From the NCBI GenBank assembly GCA_035366835.1, contig DAOSIS010000007.1, forward strand, positions 62,001 to 126,000: DNA of 64,000 bases, given 5' to 3'. Each line of letters begins with the position of its first letter. The first letter of the stretch is position 1. The notes below the pieces were generated by a model. It worked only from the letters and a program-made list of their open reading frames with translations, did no database searches and was not told where the DNA came from. Origin of the DNA: UBA6109 sp035366835 (GTDB taxonomy: Bacteria > Desulfobacterota > Syntrophia > Syntrophales > UBA6109). Below are positions 34,402 to 42,192 of the stretch, piece after piece. A program made the position numbers and the translations under genes.

Positions 34402-35808
34402 ATGACGCCTTTCACGAAGCTGAACAAGGAGGGAGTGGTGCAAAAAACCTATATCTTGGATACGAACATACTCCTGCATAATCCCCAGGCCATCTTCTCG
34501 TTTGAAGACAACGAAGTGGTCATCACCCTGGCAGTCATTGAAGAGATCGATCATCAGAAGAGGCGTCAGGACGAAATCGGAAAAAACGCGCGGGAGGTGT
34601 CGCGGCTGCTGGACGATCTGCGCGGAAAGGGGAATCTGGCCAGGAGCGTGATTCTGCCGGCGGGAGGGACGCTCAGGATCGAAGTAAACCACTGGTCGGC
34701 CGGAGATCTGCCGGCGGGAATCGATTGGGAGCAGCGGGGGAACCGGATCCTGGCGGTCGCATATCACCTCCGGCAGGAAAAGCACAATGTCCATCTGGTC
34801 ACGAAAGACCTGAATCTCCGCGTCAAGGCCGACGTCATCGGCATCCCGTCCGAGGACTTCTACCGGGACAAGGTCCAATTCTCCTTTCTGTACGACGGCG
34901 TGGCAACCGAAACCGTCACGGAAGAGCAGATCAACCTCTTCCATCGTGCCAGAAAAATGGCCATGCCCGAGGGCTGGCAAGGGCAGCCGAACCAGTTCTT
35001 CATCCTGAAGAATCCGACGAATCCATCCCAGTCGGCTCTCTGCCGCTGCCAGGATCATGCATTGGTGCCCTTGCTCCACGGAGACGCCGAGTGTTTCGGA
35101 ATCAAGGCGCGCAACAAGGAGCAGAAATTTGCGATGGAGCTGCTTCTGAACGATCAGATCCGCGCCGTTACCCTTGTGGGCAGGGCGGGGACGGGCAAGA
35201 CTCTGCTTGCCATCGCCGCCGGTCTACAGAAGGTGCTCGACGAGAATGTTTACACCCGTCTGCTGATTACGCGGCCCATCGTACCGGTGGGAAATGACAT
35301 CGGCTTCCTGCCGGGAGACAAGGAGGAAAAAATACGGCCCTGGATGCAGCCGATTTTCGACAACATCGAACACATCTTCAGTGGCGCGCCGGAAGACAAG
35401 GAAGGCCGCTGCAGGCTTCCGCGGAACGGGAAAAAAGGCCGGGAATCCGACGGGGATCGAACGAGATCCGTGCGGATCGTGGAGCATCTCCTCGAAAGAG
35501 ACGTTGTCGAGATGGAACCGCTGACCTACATGAGGGGACGAAGCATTCCCAGGCAGTTCATCGTCTGCGACGAAGCCCAAAACCTCAGTCCGCAGATGAT
35601 CAAAACGATCGTCACCCGGATCGGCGAAGGTTCGAAGATCGTGTTCACCGGCGATCCGGAACAGATCGACCATCCCTATCTGGACGCCAGCAGCAACGGA
35701 TTGACCTACTTCGTGGAGAAATTCAAGGCCGAGCCGATTGCGGGCCATGTGACCCTGCGCAAGGGAGAACGCTCCGCCCTCGCCGAGCTGGGCTCGCGAA
35801 TCCTGTGA
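34402..35808 (+). CDS. PIN-PhoH fusion ATPase
   Basis: 468 aa. The N-terminal PIN-type nuclease domain (about 14-150) has acidic residues in KTYILDTNILLHNP (D near 20), AVIEEID and VTKDLNLR. The C-terminal PhoH ATPase (about 225-468) has Walker A LVGRAGTGKTLLAIAAGL (about 260) and Walker B QFIVCDEAQNLSPQMI (about 390), plus FTGDPEQID. PIN-PhoH proteins are RNA helicase/nuclease proteins, often linked to stress. ATG 34402 is used; GTG codons at 34435 and 34438 after AAGGAGG are a serious alternative, since they would open at VQKTYILDTN. Confidence 0.92.
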   Translation: MTPFTKLNKEGVVQKTYILDTNILLHNPQAIFSFEDNEVVITLAVIEEIDHQKRRQDEIGKNAREVSRLLDDLRGKGNLARSVILPAGGTLRIEVNHWSAGDLPAGIDWEQRGNRILAVAYHLRQEKHNVHLVTKDLNLRVKADVIGIPSEDFYRDKVQFSFLYDGVATETVTEEQINLFHRARKMAMPEGWQGQPNQFFILKNPTNPSQSALCRCQDHALVPLLHGDAECFGIKARNKEQKFAMELLLNDQIRAVTLVGRAGTGKTLLAIAAGLQKVLDENVYTRLLITRPIVPVGNDIGFLPGDKEEKIRPWMQPIFDNIEHIFSGAPEDKEGRCRLPRNGKKGRESDGDRTRSVRIVEHLLERDVVEMEPLTYMRGRSIPRQFIVCDEAQNLSPQMIKTIVTRIGEGSKIVFTGDPEQIDHPYLDASSNGLTYFVEKFKAEPIAGHVTLRKGERSALAELGSRIL

Positions 35809-35877
35809 GTCCCGCCGGGGGGAGAAGAGCATTCGCAGGCGGGATTGCGGCGTTGCGGGTTCCCTCCGATGAGAGGC

Positions 35878-35998
35878 GGATTGAAGCTCTCCGGAGCAAG
35901 CTCCGGAGAATCTTCGATCCCCAAGGAAGGGATCTTGAGCATCATTCGCTCGCAACCCCCGCAGCAAGCTGCGGGGAATGCGCTCGCTGCCGGATTCA
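35878..35998 (-). repeat. Three-hairpin interspersed repeat, copy C
   Basis: 121 bp, the most regular copy. Hairpins on the plus strand are: TCTCCGGAGC/GCTCCGGAGA (35888-35909, 2-base loop), GATCCC/GGGATC (35916-35934) and CCCCGCAGC/GCTGCGGGG (35957-35976, 2-base loop). Its first three bases on the minus strand are the TGA stop codon of the CYTH-CHAD gene. It fills most of the gap between that gene and the convergent PIN-PhoH gene. Confidence 0.95.
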
Positions 35999-37603
35999 AG
36001 CCCTCTTCAGCGCCGCGGCGAGCCCGGCCGCCGTCGTTTCCTGGTCGAACCGCGACCAGATCTCCCGGAAAGCCGCCTGTCTCGCCCGCGCCAATTCTCC
36101 CTGGAGCTCGTAGAGTTCCCCGAACAGGAACAGGAGCCGGGGATCGATCACGTTCCCCTTCCATTCTTCGAGCAGCCCGTCGATCAGCGACCGCGTGAAG
36201 ACCGTATCCTGCAGCTCCCCGAGGCAATCCTGGATCTGCACCGTTTCCCCGATGAAGGGTTTGAGCCCGTCGCCGTATGCGGGGCCGACGAATTCGCAGG
36301 CGTAGCGCAGCCGCTTGAACTCGATGCGCAGCCGGTGGAAATTGCGGAGCTTGGGCTTGGCGAGGACCTTGCGGCCCTGCGCGAGGACGGCCTGGAAGAG
36401 TTCCGGGATCCGCTCGGAGGCGAAGGTGTGCACGGCCGTGAGGGCGAGCGGCGCCGCCGGCTTCTTCGCCGGCGGCCGCCCGGTGAAGGCGGCGACCCGC
36501 GTCCGGAAGCGGCGGTACCGCGGGGAGGCGAGACCGTTCAGGAGGTCGGAGAGCAGGACGGCCCGCCGCTCCTGGATGTGCCGGGTCAGGATCGCGACGG
36601 CGCGTTCCGGGGCCCTGGCGACCGTCGCGGTCGCTCCGGGCAGGTTCAGCAGGAAGACATCGAGATCGCGGACACCGCCGAAGAGGGCCCCGAGCCAGGA
36701 CAGGTCGGCGGCGAGATCTGCGGCCGCCTTCTCCGGGATCGCCTTCCGGAAGAGGCGGAGGGCGGACCGCATCCGTCGCGTCGACACGCGGGCCTGGTGA
36801 ACGAATTCGGTGTCGAGATCGGCCAGGACGCCCGGGAGGTTCTCCTCGATCCGGTGGAATTGGAAAGACAGGATCTTCTGCACCGCGACATCGAGGCGGT
36901 CCTCCAGCTTCACGCGCAGCGGCGGGGGCGGATTCTTGGACGGGAAGACGATGCCCAGTCGCTCGATCGCCGTTTCGAGCTTGGACTGGCGGGACGGCAG
37001 GAGTCCGGGGCAGCCGGCCAGGAGCCGGCCCAGCGCCTCGAGATCGGCGGGCGGACCCTTCTTCAGCTCGGCCTCCATCTCGTAGAGCGGCTTTGACCGG
37101 CGGGGCCGGTTCATGCCCCGCGCCGAGAAGCTCGTCGTGTCGAAGACGAGCTCCACCTGGGCGCCTTCGGGGCAGCGGAGGCGGTAGGGGATCCGCTCGG
37201 TGCGGACGGCGAGCTGGACGAGAAGCCGCCGGGGATGGATGATCGGGTCGATCTCCGCGTGGATCCGCTTGTCCGCTACGGCGGTCGGATCGGCGGCGTT
37301 CCCCTCGATGCGGACTTCGACCTCGCGCCGCTCGGCGCGCCCCTCCTCGACCTTTCCCAGGCTCTTGATCCCGTAGATCGCCGCGCCGCCGGCCCGGCGC
37401 AGCCGCAGGGCAAGGCCGCTCCGCAGGAGGCGCCAGTCGAAGGTGTCCAGGTAGAGGTCCTGCTGATGCACGACGCGCTGCGGGCTTGTCCGATACCCCT
37501 TGTCGCGCAGCAGGTCCAGAACGGCGTTCTTCGCCGCCGGCTCCGGCATCAGGAATTTGTATTCGATCTCCGTCGCTTCGGGGCGGGGCGTCACGGCATC
37601 CAT
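35996..37603 (-). CDS. CYTH-CHAD domain protein (polyphosphate-associated)
   Basis: 535 aa. Residues about 10-215 form a CYTH domain with the EIEYKF (ExExK) metal/triphosphate signature and alternating charged strands (RRAGGAAIYGIKSLGKVEEG). Residues about 235-535 form a helical CHAD domain with conserved His and Arg: FVHQARVSTRRMRSALRLF (about 300) and FHRLRIEFKRLRYACEFV (about 455). CHAD domains bind polyphosphate; CYTH domains can hydrolyse triphosphates. Start ATG 37603 overlaps the phosphoesterase gene by 13 bp, and the gene ends an operon headed by ppk1. Its stop codon is the first triplet of repeat copy C. A decayed copy of its 3' end is at 30004-30119. Confidence 0.93.
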   Translation of the reverse strand: MDAVTPRPEATEIEYKFLMPEPAAKNAVLDLLRDKGYRTSPQRVVHQQDLYLDTFDWRLLRSGLALRLRRAGGAAIYGIKSLGKVEEGRAERREVEVRIEGNAADPTAVADKRIHAEIDPIIHPRRLLVQLAVRTERIPYRLRCPEGAQVELVFDTTSFSARGMNRPRRSKPLYEMEAELKKGPPADLEALGRLLAGCPGLLPSRQSKLETAIERLGIVFPSKNPPPPLRVKLEDRLDVAVQKILSFQFHRIEENLPGVLADLDTEFVHQARVSTRRMRSALRLFRKAIPEKAAADLAADLSWLGALFGGVRDLDVFLLNLPGATATVARAPERAVAILTRHIQERRAVLLSDLLNGLASPRYRRFRTRVAAFTGRPPAKKPAAPLALTAVHTFASERIPELFQAVLAQGRKVLAKPKLRNFHRLRIEFKRLRYACEFVGPAYGDGLKPFIGETVQIQDCLGELQDTVFTRSLIDGLLEEWKGNVIDPRLLFLFGELYELQGELARARQAAFREIWSRFDQETTAAGLAAALKRA

Positions 37604-38325
37604 CGTCTCTTGTTTCCCTCTTCGTAGTCTCTGGAAAGGCTCTTCGGCAGCGGCGTCTTCGCGAGCGCCGCGAGAACTTCCCCCTTCGGGTAGTCGAAGC
37701 GGACGATCCGCGCCGACGGCGCCCCAAGGCCGGCGATGCGGAGCAGGGCGTAGGCCGGCCTCGGATCTCCGTCGACGGGATGGCCGGCGGACCCGCAGTT
37801 GACGACGAGAACGCCCCCGATCCTTCTCACAAAGGGGATGTGCGTGTGTCCGCAGACGAAGATGTCCGGCCGCTCCCCGCCCAGCTTGGTCTTCAGGCCC
37901 CGGCTCGTGAGGCTCGGATAAACGGCGTCGTCGGCCGACAGCACGCTCCCGTGGACGAGCAGCAGCGCGAAGCCGCCCGGCAGCGTCTCCCGGTGGACCG
38001 GCGGAAGCGCGGCGAGAAAGCCCCGGGCCTTGCGGTCGAGGTTCGTCCGCGTCCAGTCGAGGATCCGCCACTTGGCGGGTTTCATGGCCTTTTCGAAGGC
38101 CGCGGGATTCTCGATCGCCTCCAGGACCTTCCCGTCGTAGTTTCCCAGGACCCCCGCCATGCGCCGCTCCGCGACAAGACGGCAGACCTCCGAGGGAAAA
38201 GGCCCGTACCCGGTGAGATCGCCGGCGCAGAAGAACCGTTCGGCGCCCCGCGCCTCGGCATCGGCGACGGCCGCCCTCAGGGCGGGCAGGTTCCCGTGGA
38301 TGTCGGAGAGGAGCGCGGCGATCAT
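37591..38325 (-). CDS. Calcineurin-like metallophosphoesterase (YfcE/MJ0936-like)
   Basis: 244 aa. The metal motifs are complete: LLSDIHGNLPAL (D and H, about residues 7-12), CAGDLTGYGP (GD, about 34), LGNYD (about 60), LLVHGS (about 122) and VCGHTHIPF (about 158). The family hydrolyses phosphodiesters or phosphomonoesters with two metals; the substrate is not known. It starts at 38325, sharing one base with the HD gene's stop (TGATG), and overlaps the CYTH-CHAD gene by 13 bp, so it is firmly inside the polyphosphate operon. Confidence 0.9.
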   Translation of the reverse strand: MIAALLSDIHGNLPALRAAVADAEARGAERFFCAGDLTGYGPFPSEVCRLVAERRMAGVLGNYDGKVLEAIENPAAFEKAMKPAKWRILDWTRTNLDRKARGFLAALPPVHRETLPGGFALLLVHGSVLSADDAVYPSLTSRGLKTKLGGERPDIFVCGHTHIPFVRRIGGVLVVNCGSAGHPVDGDPRPAYALLRIAGLGAPSARIVRFDYPKGEVLAALAKTPLPKSLSRDYEEGNKRRWMP

Positions 38326-38945
38326 CAGCGGAAGATCACCTTCCGCTTCGTCGTTCGCTCCAGCAGGTCCGACTTCTGGCGCGCCCGCCGGGTCTCGGCG
38401 GCACAGCGGTCCGGCTCGGTGAGGGAAATGATGAGCTGCTTCTCGTCGGCCACGATCTCCCGGATGCCCCCTGCGGCGCCGGCATGGTTGCAGTCAAGGC
38501 CGTCGGCGACGCGGAGGATCGCGGCGAGCCAGGAGACAAGTTCGCGGTCCTGCCTGGAGAGCTCGGCGAAGGCCCTGTGGCGCTTCTTGTCCGGCATCGC
38601 CTTGTTGTGGTAGCGGGCGACAAGCGCGCAGAGGGTCCGCTCCCGTTCCGTCAGGCCGGGCAGGTTGCCCTCGAGGATCATGTCGCGGCTGTGCTTGTGG
38701 TGCCCGCTGTTCCGCGTCCGGGACCAGCCGATGTCGTGGAGCACGGCGGCGATTTCGAGCAGCAGGCGGGGACGCCCGCGGTATCCGTGCAGGCCGGAGA
38801 GCCGGTCGAAGAGGCTCAGGGACAGGGCCGTGACCTGCGCCGAATGCTGCGGATCGGGGTCGAAGGCGTCGGCCAGACGTTTGACGCCTTGGAGAAGCGC
38901 CTGGCGGCGTTCCTGGGCCGCCGGTTTTGTCGGGGGGGTCCTCAC
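38325..38945 (-). CDS. Stand-alone HD domain like the C-terminus of exopolyphosphatase
   Basis: 206 aa. It resembles the C-terminal HD-like domain of Ppx/GppA enzymes without their actin-like catalytic domains: HSAQVTALSLSLFDRLSGLH (about 34-53), AAVLHDIGWSRTRNSGHHKH (HD at about 70), CALVARYHNK and ILRVADGLDCNHAG (about 143-156). The metal-binding HD set is intact, so it could be a phosphohydrolase in its own right. It overlaps ppk1 by 4 bp and the phosphoesterase by 1 bp. Role in polyphosphate or nucleotide turnover is inferred from sequence and place. Confidence 0.88.
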   Translation of the reverse strand: MRTPPTKPAAQERRQALLQGVKRLADAFDPDPQHSAQVTALSLSLFDRLSGLHGYRGRPRLLLEIAAVLHDIGWSRTRNSGHHKHSRDMILEGNLPGLTERERTLCALVARYHNKAMPDKKRHRAFAELSRQDRELVSWLAAILRVADGLDCNHAGAAGGIREIVADEKQLIISLTEPDRCAAETRRARQKSDLLERTTKRKVIFR

Positions 38946-41278
38946 TTCTTTTTTCCTTTCTTCTTGCCGATCTGGCGGACGAGTTGGCTGTACGGAGGCG
39001 ATTTGACGCCCCCCTTGCGGGCGATGGCGATCAGCGCGCTTTGGCTGCGCACTTCCTTTTCGTTTACGCCCCGCTTGACGCGCTGGTAGGTGCCGTCGGG
39101 CTGCATGATGCGGGCCTTCACTTTGTCCTTCAGGTAGGTCATGAGGATCTCGTCGATGATCCTCGTCTTGATCGCCTCGTCCCGGATCGGGTAGAGGATT
39201 TCGGCGCGCTTCTTGAAGTTCCGGGGCATCCAGTCGGCGCTGCCCGAGTAGATCTCGGGCTCGCCGCCGTTGTGGAAGTAGTAGATGCGCGAGTGTTCGA
39301 GGAAGCGGTCGAGGATGCTCCGCACGCGGATGTTCTCGCTCACGCCGGGGATGCCCGGCAGGAGGCAGCAGATGCCCCGCACGATGAGGTCGATCTGCAC
39401 CCCCGCCTGCGACGCTCGGTAGAGGGCGCGGATCGTCTGCCAGTCGATGAGGGCGTTCATCTTGGCGATGATCCGTCCCGGTTTGTTCGGCGTGGACCTG
39501 GCGATCTCGCGCTCGATGAGCCCGATGATCCGGTCCTGGATGTTCACGGGCGCGAGGAAGATCTTCTTGAACCGGGTCTCGACCGTCTCGGGCTTCAGCA
39601 TGTCCCCGCCCGTCCAGGAGTTGAACCCCGTGATGACGTTGAAGAGCGACGCGACGTCGTTGCCGAGATCGGGGTCGGCCGTGAGAAGACCTACGTCCGT
39701 GTAGAGCTGGGCGGTCACGGAGTTATAGTTGCCCGAGGAGAGGTGCACGTAGCGGCGCAGGTGCTTGCCCTCGCGCCGGACCACCAGCGTCGCCTTGCAG
39801 TGGATCTTCCACGTCACGAAGCCGAAAACGGGATTGATTCCCGCCTTCACCATCGTGTTCGCGAAATCGATGTTCTTCTCCTCGTCGAAGCGCGCCTTGA
39901 TCTCCACGACCGCCGTCACCTGCTTGCCGTTTTCCGCCGCCCGGCAGAGGGCCTCGACGATGGGCGAGTCGCGGTCGACGCGGTAGAGGGTCTGCTTGAT
40001 GGCGAGCACGTCCGGATCCTCGGCGGCGGCGCTGATGAATTCGACGACCACGGCGAACGAATCATAGGGATGATGGATGAGGATATCGCCTTCCCGGATG
40101 ACGCTGAAGATGTCGCTTTTGCCCGCCAGGCGCTTGGGGATGCGCGGGTTGAAAGGCGGGTCCCGGTGCACGGCGGCGACGGGCAGGTCGTAGAGGGGCA
40201 TGAGGCCGCACAGGTTGATGGGGCCGGGGATCGCGTAGACGTTCGTCGGCTCCATGTCGAGGTTCCGGCAGAGGATCTGGAGCATCTTCTTGGGGGTTCC
40301 CTCCTGGACCTCCAGGCGGACCGCGATCTTGTTCGAACGGTCCTTGAGTTCCGCCTCGACGGATTTCAGCAGGTCCATGACGGCGTCTTCGTGCAGGTCG
40401 TAGTCCTGGTTGCGCGTCACCCGGAAGGGGATGCAGTTGGTGATCTTCATGCCGGGAAAGAGGTTGCCGATATTCGACGCGATGAGGTCCTCGAGGAGGA
40501 CGAAATGGTGCCCCTTCCTGTCGTCCATGACGCGGATGACGCGGGGCAGGACGGAGGGCACCTCCACGAAGGCGTAGGGCTGCTGGCCGCCGAAGGAGTC
40601 GACTTCCTTGAAGAACACCATGAGGTTCAGCCGGAGGTTGCCCAGGAAGGGGAAGGGATGGCCCGCATCGACGGCCATGGGCGTCAGGATCGGAAATACC
40701 TGATTTTCGAAATAGGCGTTGAGCTTCTGGGCGTCCTTCTTGTCCAGGGACGAGACGGGAACGATTTCGATGCCCGCTTCCCGCATCCCGGGCAGGACGA
40801 TGTCTTTCAGGCACTTGTACTGCTCGGCGACATATTTTCGGGCCCTGGCGGCGATGGCCTCGATCTGCTGGCGGGGCGTCATCCCGCTCGTGTCGGGGTC
40901 CACGACGCCGGCCTGGATGAGCCTGGCGAGGGCGCCGACCCGCACCTGGAAGAACTCGTCGAGGTTGGAGCTGAAGATGGAGATGAACTTGAGCTTCTCC
41001 ATTGCCGGGCTCAGCGGGTCGCAGGCCTCTTCCAGCACGCGCAGGTTGAATTCCAGCCACGCGATTTCGCGGTTCAGGAAGAGCGAGGGATCCTTCAGCT
41101 TGATCTCCCTCGTTGGCTGCGGCTTCCCGGTTTCCGGTTTCTTCGCGGCTGCCTTCGCGGCGGCCGTTCTCCCGGACGATGAGGTCTTCTTGGCGGCTTT
41201 CTTCGCGGAAGTCTTCTCGGGGGACGCGGCCTTTTTCCCTGCAGTTTTCTTGGCGGCCGCCGGTTGCCTGTTGCGCAT
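38942..41278 (-). CDS. ppk1: Polyphosphate kinase 1
   Basis: 778 aa. The core is a complete Ppk1: N domain FLNREIAWLEFNLRVLEEA (about 68), head domain, and two PLD-like catalytic domains with VTWKIHCKATLVVRREG (autophosphorylated His of the HxK motif, about 490) and RIYYFHNGGEPEIYSGSADW (second His, about 640). Residues about 5-60 are an Ala/Lys/Ser-rich tail (for example AAKKTAGKKAASPEKTS) not usual in Ppk1, and the C-terminus GKKKGKKK is also basic. It makes long-chain polyphosphate from ATP reversibly. ATG 41278 follows AGAAGGATC. First gene of a four-gene overlapped operon. Confidence 0.96.
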   Translation of the reverse strand: MRNRQPAAAKKTAGKKAASPEKTSAKKAAKKTSSSGRTAAAKAAAKKPETGKPQPTREIKLKDPSLFLNREIAWLEFNLRVLEEACDPLSPAMEKLKFISIFSSNLDEFFQVRVGALARLIQAGVVDPDTSGMTPRQQIEAIAARARKYVAEQYKCLKDIVLPGMREAGIEIVPVSSLDKKDAQKLNAYFENQVFPILTPMAVDAGHPFPFLGNLRLNLMVFFKEVDSFGGQQPYAFVEVPSVLPRVIRVMDDRKGHHFVLLEDLIASNIGNLFPGMKITNCIPFRVTRNQDYDLHEDAVMDLLKSVEAELKDRSNKIAVRLEVQEGTPKKMLQILCRNLDMEPTNVYAIPGPINLCGLMPLYDLPVAAVHRDPPFNPRIPKRLAGKSDIFSVIREGDILIHHPYDSFAVVVEFISAAAEDPDVLAIKQTLYRVDRDSPIVEALCRAAENGKQVTAVVEIKARFDEEKNIDFANTMVKAGINPVFGFVTWKIHCKATLVVRREGKHLRRYVHLSSGNYNSVTAQLYTDVGLLTADPDLGNDVASLFNVITGFNSWTGGDMLKPETVETRFKKIFLAPVNIQDRIIGLIEREIARSTPNKPGRIIAKMNALIDWQTIRALYRASQAGVQIDLIVRGICCLLPGIPGVSENIRVRSILDRFLEHSRIYYFHNGGEPEIYSGSADWMPRNFKKRAEILYPIRDEAIKTRIIDEILMTYLKDKVKARIMQPDGTYQRVKRGVNEKEVRSQSALIAIARKGGVKSPPYSQLVRQIGKKKGKKK

Positions 41279-41433
41279 GGGCGAGATCCTTCTGAGATGG
41301 GGAGGCCCGACAACGTTCGACGATGGTGACGCCCTTCGACGATTGCGACTATACGAAAAGCGTTTTCCGGTGTCAAGGCAGGGCCGGAAATGTTCTTGAC
41401 AGCCCGTCCGTTTCCCGCAATCCTCCCATCAGA

Positions 41434-41457
41434 GGGAAGCGGGCGTTTCCGCTTCCC
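41434..41457 (+). repeat. GGGAAGCGG hairpin in the methyltransferase leader
   Basis: GGGAAGCGG (41434-41442), six-base loop, CCGCTTCCC (41449-41457), 26 bases before the ATG at 41484 and followed by GGAATGACG. It may be a degenerate TCATTCCCGC-type repeat or a leader hairpin. Confidence 0.35.
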
Positions 41458-41483
41458 GGAATGACGCCGAAAGGAAAGGAATC

Positions 41484-42152
41484 ATGAGTGATCCGCGCGC
41501 CTATGCCCGCAAACTGGCCGCCGAGGCCGTTTCCCGGGGGGAACCGCTTGCATGGTTCGAAACGCTGTATGCCAGGGGATTGTCGGAGGGAATCCCGATT
41601 CCCTGGGCCGACCGGAAGCCCAACTCCAATCTCATCGAACTCTTCGCAAAGGCAGGCGGGCTGCCGGCCGCCGGCCGCGCCCTCAAGGTCGGCTGCGGGC
41701 TGGGCGACGATGCGGAGTGGCTTGCCGGCAGAGGGTTCGCGGTGACCGCGTTCGACATTTCGCCGAGCGCGATCGCCGAATGCCGCCGGCGGTTTCCGCA
41801 GAGCAACGTGGACTATGTCTTCGCCGACCTCTTCCGGGCGCCGGCGGACTGGACGCGGGCCTTCCCGCTGGTCCTGGAGGCCTATACTCTGCAGGTCCTT
41901 CCGCCGGAACTGCGCGAGGAGGCGGAAGAAAGAATCGCCGGCTTCGTCGCCCCCGGCGGGTGTCTCCTGGCCGTTTCCCGCGCCCGCGGGGAAGAGGAGC
42001 CCCGGGGAAGCATGCCCTGGCCGCTCACGGAGGCGGAAGTGCGCAGGTTCGGGGCGTTCGGCCTGACGGAAACCTTCTTCGAAGACTTCGTCGATTCCGA
42101 AGAGCCGCCCGTGCGCCGCTTCCGGGCCTGTTTCCGGAGGGACGCGGGCTGA
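41484..42152 (+). CDS. Class I SAM-dependent methyltransferase (TPMT-like)
   Basis: 222 aa. The SAM-binding motif I is in GRALKVGCGLGDDAEWLAG (about 65-83), followed by VTAFDISPSAIAECRRRF (acidic motif II, about 90) and a post-motif DYVFADLF. The general order and PWADRKPN near residue 38 resemble the thiopurine methyltransferase-like group, which detoxifies small thiols or anions (for example Te/Se) in bacteria. Substrate is not known. ATG 41484 follows AAAGGAAAGGAATC. The PLD gene begins 40 bp downstream in the same direction. Confidence 0.82.
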   Translation: MSDPRAYARKLAAEAVSRGEPLAWFETLYARGLSEGIPIPWADRKPNSNLIELFAKAGGLPAAGRALKVGCGLGDDAEWLAGRGFAVTAFDISPSAIAECRRRFPQSNVDYVFADLFRAPADWTRAFPLVLEAYTLQVLPPELREEAEERIAGFVAPGGCLLAVSRARGEEEPRGSMPWPLTEAEVRRFGAFGLTETFFEDFVDSEEPPVRRFRACFRRDAG

Positions 42153-42192
42153 AGGCCGGCGAAGGCGAAAAGGGAGTGACGGAGATCCGACG

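Noticed and set aside
38927..41182. Plus-strand open frame of 751 codons opposite ppk1
   Set aside because: It is the antisense of a complete Ppk1 gene and has the same low-complexity Asp/Val/Arg composition as other shadow frames.
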